A stretch of DNA of 64,000 bases, taken from assembly GCA_041394145.1 (NCBI GenBank), contig JAWKIW010000002.1, forward strand, positions 124,001 through 188,000, read 5' to 3'. Position 1 is the stretch's first letter; each line of letters begins with the position of its first letter. The DNA comes from JAWKIW01 sp041394145. GTDB taxonomy: Bacteria > Actinomycetota > Acidimicrobiia > Acidimicrobiales > Acidimicrobilacustridaceae. The translations under genes and the position numbers were made by a program. The notes beneath the pieces are model-generated. The model did no database searches and was not told the DNA's origin. It saw only the letters and a program-made list of their open reading frames with translations. Shown one piece after another: positions 57,785 through 64,000 of this stretch.

Positions 57785-59143
57785 GTGAAGCTGCTGCACA
57801 CCGCCGACTGGCACGTGGGCAAGACGGTGCGGGGCCGCTCCCGGGCCGACGAGCACCGGGCCGTGCTGGGCGAGATCGCGGCCGTGGCCGACGCCCACGA
57901 CGTCGACGCCGTGCTCGTGGTCGGCGACGTGTTCGACACCGCCGCGCCCTCGCCCGAGGCCGAGCAGATCGTCTACCGGGCCCTGCTCGACCTGTCGCGG
58001 GGCGGCGAGCGACCGGTGGTGGTCGTCAGCGGCAACCACGACAACCCCCGTCGCCTGGGCGCGGTGTCGCCGATGCTCGACCTCACGAACGTGCACGCGG
58101 CCTCGGGCTTCCGGGCGCCCGACGACGGCGGTGTGCTGTCCCTCGACGTCGCCGGCGTGCCGTTGCGCATCGCCCTGGTGCCGTTCCTCTCCCAGCGCTA
58201 CGTGGTGCACGCCGCCGACCTGGTCGACCTCGACGCCGCCGAGGCCGGGGGCCGCTACGACGCCCGGGTCGGCCAGCTGGTGCGGGCCCTCACCGCCGGC
58301 TTCGCCGACGATCCCGGGGCCGTGCACGTGGTCGCCGCCCACCTGCACGTCGCCGGGGGCGTGCTCGGCGGGGGGGAGCGCTCGGCCCACACCATCTTCG
58401 ACTACGCCGTGTCGGCGACGGTGTTCCCGGCCGAGGCCCACTACGTGGCGCTCGGCCACCTGCACCGCACCCAGCAGATCCCGGGGGCGTGCCCCATCTG
58501 GTACCCGGGCTCGCCGCTGGTGATGGACTTCGGCGAGCAGGCCGACACCAAGGCCGTGCTGGTGGTCGACGCCGAGCCCGGCCGGCCGGCCCGGGTCGAA
58601 CCGGTGGCGCTGACGTCGGGTCGCCGCTTCCGCACCGTCGTGGGGACGCTGGCCGACCTCGAGGCACTGGCCGCCGCGGGCGACGTCGACGACGACGACC
58701 TCGTGCGGGTGGTGGTCCGCGAGAAGGTGCGCATCGGGCTCGGCGACGACGTCCGGGCCCTGTTCCCGGCGGCGGTCGACGTCCGGGTGGAGGCGCCCGA
58801 CGAGCCCGGCGGTGGGGCCGGGCCGGTGGCGCCCCGCCTCGGTCGGGCGCCGCGGGAGCTGTTCACCGAGTACCTCGCCGACGAAGGCGTGGACGACGAT
58901 CGGCTGGTGCGCCTGTTCGACGAGCTGCTCGACGAGACCCTGCGGGGCGAGCCCGGTGCCCACGAGGCCGAGGCCGAGGCTGGGGACGGGACCGAGGCGG
59001 TGGCCGGCGAACCGGCGAGCGAGCCCGACGCCGCGGAGCAGCCCGACGCCGGCGAGCAGCCCGACGGGCTCGCCGAGGCGCTGGCGGCCTCGCTCGAGGC
59101 GGTCGAGGCCGCTCGCCGCGTGGAGGGCGACGGTGCGCCCTGA
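57785..59143 (+). CDS. sbcD: Mre11/SbcD-type DNA nuclease subunit
   Basis: This 452-residue metallophosphoesterase has the five phosphodiesterase motifs: LLHTADWHVGK (residues 3-13), VVGDVFDTAA near 43, VVSGNHDNPRR near 81, VVAAHLHVAGG near 185 and VALGHLHRTQQ near 225. The capping domain follows. The last 70 residues are acidic and Ala/Glu/Pro-rich (EPDAAEQPDAGEQPDG). GTG 57785 follows a GGAGGATCG ribosome-binding site and begins directly at the first motif. It overlaps rad50/sbcC by 11 bases. It is expected to form a nuclease complex with the SbcC/Rad50 protein. Confidence 0.93.
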   Translation: MKLLHTADWHVGKTVRGRSRADEHRAVLGEIAAVADAHDVDAVLVVGDVFDTAAPSPEAEQIVYRALLDLSRGGERPVVVVSGNHDNPRRLGAVSPMLDLTNVHAASGFRAPDDGGVLSLDVAGVPLRIALVPFLSQRYVVHAADLVDLDAAEAGGRYDARVGQLVRALTAGFADDPGAVHVVAAHLHVAGGVLGGGERSAHTIFDYAVSATVFPAEAHYVALGHLHRTQQIPGACPIWYPGSPLVMDFGEQADTKAVLVVDAEPGRPARVEPVALTSGRRFRTVVGTLADLEALAAAGDVDDDDLVRVVVREKVRIGLGDDVRALFPAAVDVRVEAPDEPGGGAGPVAPRLGRAPRELFTEYLADEGVDDDRLVRLFDELLDETLRGEPGAHEAEAEAGDGTEAVAGEPASEPDAAEQPDAGEQPDGLAEALAASLEAVEAARRVEGDGAP

Positions 59144-61536
59144 GCGGCTGCTGGTCGAGGGCTTCGCCCCCTTCCGCGACCCCACCGAGATCGACTTCCG
59201 CGACGTCGAGCTGTTCGCCCTGGTCGGCAGCACGGGGGCGGGCAAGTCGAGCGTCATCGACGCCGTGTGCTTCGCCCTCTACGGCATCGTGCCCCGGTAC
59301 GCCGACCGGCGGGTGGTGGCGCCGGTGGTCACGCAGGGCGCGGTCGAGGCGCGCGTGCTGCTCGACTTCTCCGTCGGGTCCGAGCACTGGCGGGCGGTGC
59401 GGGTCGTCCGCCTGCAGGGCGGTGCCGGGCGGGCCACCACCAAGGAGGCGCGGCTCGAGCGGCTGGCGGTCGCAGGGGACGAGGCCGGCGAGGTCGTGGC
59501 CGGAACGGCCGACGAGCTGACGGCGGCCGTCACCGACCTGCTCGGCCTGACCTACGAGCACTTCACCACCTGTGTGGTGCTGCCCCAGGGCGAGTTCGCC
59601 CGCTTCTTGCACGACAAGCCGGCCGAGCGCCAGGGGCTGCTCGTCGAGCTGCTCGGTCTCGGCGTCTACGAGCAGATGGCGGGCGCCGCCCGCTCCCGGG
59701 CCCAGGTGGCGAAGGCCAAGGCCGACCTCGTCGCCGAGCAGCTCGGCGCGCTCGCCGCCTACACGCCAGAGCTGCAGGCCGAGCTCGAGGACCAGCGCGA
59801 CCGGGCCGTCGCCCTGCTGGCCCGCATCGACGAGGCCGAACCCGGGCGGGTCGCGCTGGTGGAGGCCGAGCGGGCGGCGGCGACCGAGGCCGAGGACGCC
59901 GACGAGCGGGCGGCGACGCTGGCCCGGGTGCAGGTGCCCGACGGCGTGGCCGACATCGGGGCCCGGCGGCAGGGCACGGCGGCGGCCCTGGCCGAGGCGC
60001 GCGCCGTCGAGGACGCGGCCACGGCGGCCGTCGGCGATGCCGAGGCGACGGTGGCGGCCGCCGGTTCCCGAGCCGACCTGGAGGCGCTGCGCCGTGACCA
60101 CGAGGAACGCGCGGCGCAGGCGGCTCGGATCCCCAACGGCGAGCAGAAGCTGGCCGGGGCCACCGCGGCGGCCGAGGCGGCCGACGCGGCGCGCGACGCG
60201 GCCGTGGCGGCCCACGCCGCAGCAGCGGCCCGGCTCGAGGCGGCTCGCACCGCCGACCGGGCCCGCGAGCTGGCCGCCACCCTGACGGTGGGCGAGCCCT
60301 GCCCCGTGTGCGGTCACGAGGTCGTCGAGCTGCCCACCCACGAGCTGGCCGACCTGCGGGCGCTCGAAGGCGAAGCGGCGGCGGCCGCCGGCGCCGTCGA
60401 GGAGGCCACCGAGCGCGCCGCCGACGCCCGCCGCACGGCCGACCGCTACGAGGCACTGCTCGACGAGGTGCGGGCCACCGTCGCCGCCCTCGACGACCGG
60501 CTGGCCGGTCGGCCCTCGGCCGCCGAGGCCGACGCGACGCTGCTGGCCCTGGCCGCCGCCGAGGAGGCGCTCGACGCGGCCCGTCGGGCCGATGCCGCCG
60601 CCCGACGCGCCACGCGCGCCGCCGAGGACGCGGCGCGCGCCGCCGAGGCCGACGAGCGCCGCGCCCGCGGCAGCTTCGACTCGGCGCGCGACGCCGTGGC
60701 CGTGCCGGGGCGCCGGTCCCCGAGCGGACCGACCTGGCGGCCGACTGGCAGCAGCTGGCGGCATGGGCGCCGCCGAGCGACCCGCCGCGCAGGAGGCCGC
60801 CGCGGCGGCACGGTCGCGAGCGTCGACGGCGCGCGACGAGCGCCTCGCCCTGGAGCGGGCCCTGGCCGACGCCGCGGCCGAGCTCGGGATCGCGCGGGGC
60901 ACGGCCCGCGGCGCGACGCCGTCGTGAAGGCGGTCGCCGACCGCGAGGCCGACGTGGTGAGCGTGATCGACGGGCTCGCGGTGAAGGCCGAGCGGAGGCC
61001 GAGCTGGCGGGGCTGCGCGGCGACGAGGAGGTCGCCGCCGCGCTGCGGCCGGTACCTCGACGCCCGCCACTTCCGCGGCTGGATGATCGACGAGGCGCTG
61101 CAGCGGCTCGTGGTCGGTGCCACCGAGCTGCTGCAGACCCTGTCGGACGGGGCCTACTCGCTCACCCTCGACGACAAGGCGACGTTCTGCGTCGTCGACC
61201 ACCGCAACGCCGGCGCGGTGCGCTCGGTGCGCACCCTGTCGGGCGGCGAGAATCTTCCTCACCTCGCTGGCGCTGGCCTTGGCGCTGGCGGATCAGGTCG
61301 CCCAGCTGGCGTCCACGGGCGACGTGCGGCTGGAGTCGGTCTTCCTCGACGAGGGCTTCGGCACGCTCGACCCCGACGCGCTCGACACCGTCGCCGACGC
61401 GCTCGAAGAGCTCGGCGCCACCGGTCGCCTCGTCGGCGTCATCACCCACGTGCGCGAGCTGGCCGAGCGCATGCCGGTGCGCTTCGAGGTGGCCAAGGTC
61501 GGCACCACCTCCGTCGTGTCGAGGGCCGAGGCGTGA
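59133..61536 (+). pseudogene. sbcC: Rad50/SbcC-type SMC-like ATPase, frameshifted in the C-terminal half
   Basis: About 800 residues. The N-terminal part is intact: RLLVEGFAPFRDPTEIDF, Walker A FALVGSTGAGKSSVIDAVCF near residue 33, and Q-loop VLPQGEFARFL near 145. A long Ala/Arg/Glu coiled coil has the zinc hook GEPCPVCGHEVV near residue 390. From about 60705 the frame changes around six times (near 60705, 60770, 60910, 60995, 61050, 61253). Across these, DARHFRGWMIDEALQRLV, SVRTLSGGE (ABC signature), FLTSLALALALADQVAQL and Walker B VFLDEGFGTLDPDALD are all conserved. The conservation argues for sequencing indels. The stop overlaps the nurA start (GTGA). Confidence 0.88.
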
Positions 61537-62544
61537 GCGACCCGGGCCCGCCCGGCCACCCTGGCGCCCGACCGACCCCTCCCGGCATGCGGTTCGCCGT
61601 CGAGACGTGGGCGCCGGAGTACGGCGCCCCATCGGGCGAAGAGGCGGTGCTCGCCGAGTCCACCTCCGAGGTCGACGCCTGGGCCGAGTGCGGCCCCGAG
61701 CAGTGGCGCCCGCTCGATCCGCCGCCCGGTGCCGTGGCGCCCGACCGGCTGCTGTTCGTCGACGGGTGCGCCGGGTCGAGGCCACGGTGTGGATCACCGT
61801 GCGGACCAATGGGAGCGCAGGCAGCTCGGGCGACGTGCACCAGGCGCTGTGCGCCTCGTACGCGCAGGGGCGGTGTGCTGCGACGGCACGGCTCGGCTGG
61901 TCGGCGCCGAGGTGCGCCGCAGCCTGCTGTGCGCAGTCGCCGGAGGCCGAGCCGATCCACACCCGGCACGGCCGCTTCGCCGTGGAGGTGGCCGCCGCCC
62001 ACGAGCCGACCGACCTCACCCTGCTGCTGCAGGCCCGGATGGCCCGGCTGGAGGTCGCGGTGGCCACCGCCCACCGCGGCGACGTCCCGGTGGTGGTGGT
62101 CGACGGTCCGCTGCGCGACGGCCACGACGCCCCCGGCATGGTGGGCTTCGTGAAGACCCACCGCAGCGCCTACGGCCCGCCGCTCGTGCGCGAGACCGTG
62201 GCCCGCCTCGGCGTCGGGCAGCGCACGCCGCTGCTGCTGCTCGGCACCGTGCGCAACCGGTGGTCGTGGTACCTGCGGCTGCCGGGCGAGATCAACCACG
62301 GGTGGGCGGGCATCGTCCGTCTCGAGCTGCGGGCCGACCGCCCCGTCGCCGAGGCCGCCGCCCTCGCCGACGGGCTCGCCCGAGCCCTGCCGCGGTTCGC
62401 GTCGGTGCCCCAGAAGGACCCCCGAGCCCGCAGAACCTCGTGCCGGTCGGCGGCCTCGAGCGCGACCTGCGCCGCCGCCTGGGCGACCCGGCCCTGCTGT
62501 TCCGGGCCCTGCGCCGCGCCGCCTGGGCGAGCGCCGCGCGCTGA
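61533..62544 (+). pseudogene. NurA-like nuclease, frameshifted
   Basis: About 335 residues after joining the frames. The start MRFAVETWAPEYG leads to LLFVDGCAG (expected metal-binding Asp) near residue 70. After shifts near 61775 and 61875-61945 come VVVVDGPLRDGHDAPGMVG, FVKTHRSAYGPPLV, TPLLLLGTVRNRWSWYLRLP and GWAGIVRLEL. A final shift near 62430 gives PQNLVPVGGLERDLRRRLGD. The order of an early Asp in a VDG motif, a mid-protein DG, a VKTH segment and a later WYLRLP resembles NurA 5'-3' nucleases, which work with HerA. GTG 61533 overlaps the rad50 stop; ATG 61587 is an alternative start. Confidence 0.72.
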
Positions 62545-62747
62545 CGGCGCCGGCAGGGCGAGGTGGTGGGACGCGCTGGTGACCGGGGCGGGATCCTGGT
62601 CGCCAGCCGCGCCCAGCCGTCCTCGGGCAGGGGCGTCCAGCCCGAGCACGATCTCCCATCGGCCGGGCCACGTCTCGACACGGGATCGACGTGCCGTGGA
62701 GGGGAAGCCGTCGGGTGCTCGACACCGGGCCGGGTGGAGACCGCTGG
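62545..62747. other. Intergenic stretch without a recognised gene
   Basis: Between the NurA-like gene and the potassium channel. The minus strand holds scattered residues (WEIVLGLDAPLPEDGWARL when frames are joined) that might be a short broken gene, but no start, stop or family supports it. Confidence 0.3.
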
Positions 62748-62753
62748 TACCGT
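62748..62753 (+). promoter_or_regulatory. -10 element of leaderless promoter ahead of the TrkH gene
   Basis: TACCGT is followed by 6 bases and a GTG at 62760. That GTG opens a 23-codon frame ending at 62831, overlapping the TrkH start, so it is either a short leader peptide or the true N-terminus separated by an indel. Confidence 0.4.
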
Positions 62754-62821
62754 GCGACCGTGCCCGTTGCGGAACGAGAGTTCGTGATCTATGAAACGGG
62801 TGTCAACGGGGCGAGGTCCCG

Positions 62822-64000
62822 TTGGCGCTGACCTCGCCGCCCCGGATCGGCCGACGCCTGCCCGGGTCCGCCCGGCGCACGCCGCGGGTCGTGGGGCATC
62901 CCGCTCGAACGGTCGTCACCGCCTTCGCGGCGACGGCCCTCGCCGGCGCCGGGGTGCTCGCCCTGCCGGTCTCGTCCTCGACCGGCGACAGCGTCGGGCC
63001 GTCACGCGCTGTTCACCGCCACGTCGGCGCTGTGCGTGACCGGGCTGGCCGTGGTCGACACGAGCGTCGCCTGGAGTCCGTTCGGCAAGGTCGTGATCCT
63101 GGTGCTGGTCCAGCTCGGGGGCTCGGGATCACCACGCTGGCGGCCCTGCTCGCCGTCCTCGTCAGTCGCCGCCTCGGCCTGCGCAGCCGGATGCTCGCCC
63201 AGACCGAGACCGGCGCCACCGACCTCGGCTCCGTCGGGCGCCTGGTGCGGCGCATCGTCGCCTTCAGCCTCGCCTTCGAGGCGGTGGGCGCCGTCGTGCT
63301 CACCGGGCTGTTCTGGGCGGCGCACGGCCAGGGCGTGGCCGAGGCGGCGTGGAACGGCGCCTTCCACGCCGTGTCCGCCTTCAACAACGCCGGGTTCTCG
63401 TCCCTGCCCGACAACCTGGTGTCGTTCAACGACGACCCGCCGCTGCTGCTGGTGGTCTCGCTGCTCATCGTGGCCGGCGGCATCGGGTTCCCCGTGCTGT
63501 CCGAGCTGCTCGGGTCGGCGTGGCGGCGGCCGCGCACGTGGTCGCTGCACACCCGCCTCACCGTGGCGGCCACCGGCGTGCTGCTGGCGACCGGGGCCGT
63601 CGCCGTGCTCGCCCTCGAGTGGACCAACCCGGCCACGCTCGGGCCGATGGGTGTGGGCGACAAGGTGGCCAACGCCTGGTTCGGCTCGGTCACCCCCCGC
63701 ACCGCCGGCTTCAACCTGTCGACTACGGCGAGGTCCGCTCCCCGACGCTGCTGCTCACCATGGCGCTCATGCTCATCGGTGGCGGCAGCGTGTCGGCCGC
63801 CGGCGTGAAGGTGACGACGTTCGCCCTGCTCGGCTTCGTCATCTGGTCCGAGCTGCGCGGCGACCCCGACGTCGACGTGCCTCGGTCGGCGCATCCCGAC
63901 CACCAGCCAGCGTCAGGCGCTCACCGTGGCCCTGCTGTACGTCGGTGCCGCCGTGCTGGCCACCATCGCGCTCGGCGTCGTGAGCACCGGCGACCTCACC
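62822..64000 (+). pseudogene. TrkH/KtrB-type potassium channel subunit, frameshifted and cut by the window end
   Basis: The N-terminal part of a potassium-uptake channel. After a basic start (RIGRRLPGSARRTPR) comes the first helix TVVTAFAATALAGAGVLALPV. The first pore loop, TATSALCVTGLAVVDTS, lies in another frame after a shift near 63000; the original frame returns near 63118 with LGITTLAALLAVLVSRRLG. The second pore loop is FHAVSAFNNAGFSSLPDN and the third SVTPRTAGFN. Further shifts occur near 63720 and 63885. The C-terminal end is outside the window. TTG 62822 is the in-frame start seen; GTG 62760 with an indel is an alternative. Confidence 0.8.

Noticed and set aside
58863..61262. A 799-codon minus-strand open frame
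   Set aside because: It is antisense to sbcD/sbcC; it stays open across the region where sbcC breaks only because GC-rich antisense frames seldom have stops.
1..64000. tRNA, rRNA, CRISPR arrays, insertion sequences and prophage genes
   Set aside because: None was recognised. Repeats found are short and inside or next to single genes; no transposase or integrase motif was seen.

Overview
The window is high-GC, densely packed bacterial DNA: GTG starts are common, 4-base ATGA/GTGA gene overlaps are frequent, and many genes have a TANNNT -10 box 6-8 bases before the start codon. An Rpf-type muralytic protein, an actinobacterial-type alpha-glucan phosphorylase, a full Mrp antiporter operon and Thr/Pro-rich secreted proteins point to an actinomycete, most likely an Acidimicrobiia-like lineage. 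That placement is inference from gene content. No rRNA, tRNA, CRISPR array or insertion sequence was recognised.

Layout. 1-7.5 kb: end of an AarF/UbiB-type kinase, a DsbA-fold protein, a B12-binding radical SAM enzyme, a phosphate transporter with its DUF47 partner, a secreted Thr-rich protein and a coiled-coil protein. 7.5-11.5 kb: 7-deazaguanine genes queD, queE and queC around a thiolase-like gene. 11.6-16.2 kb: a lipoprotein, a class A penicillin-binding protein and an inactivated trypsin-like protein, translationally coupled. 16.3-21 kb: alpha-glucan phosphorylase, a ParA ATPase with a tail-anchored partner, and a pseudo-receiver. 21-27 kb: aldehyde dehydrogenase, agmatine-deiminase-like protein, alanine dehydrogenase, class III aminotransferase and zinc alcohol dehydrogenase, resembling amine catabolism. 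27-32.2 kb: two c-di-GMP-type GGDEF/EAL proteins around a tyrosine phosphatase. 32.4-38.7 kb: mrpABCDEFG. 38.8-40 kb: a GrdB-family protein whose reading frame contains an in-frame TGA at the conserved redox position, a strong selenoprotein candidate. 40-45.3 kb: a two-component system divergent from two secreted/membrane proteins, ApbE and a heme membrane protein. 45.3-55.9 kb: universal stress protein, Rpf protein, thiol-dependent family proteins, an FtsX-type permease, a chain of three tiny coupled genes, enoyl-CoA hydratase, M50 protease and a DUF6159 membrane protein. 56-62.5 kb: HerA-like ATPase, Mre11/SbcD, Rad50/SbcC and a NurA-like nuclease in one run, the gene order known for archaeal DNA-end resection. 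62.8 kb to the end: a TrkH-type potassium channel that runs off the window.

Quality. The first 21 kb reads cleanly. From about 21.7 kb onward at least 16 genes are broken by single-base frame changes while the encoded protein stays well conserved on both sides, and one gene carries two compensating shifts. This looks like assembly or sequencing indels rather than gene decay. Affected genes are given with their full span and the approximate break points.
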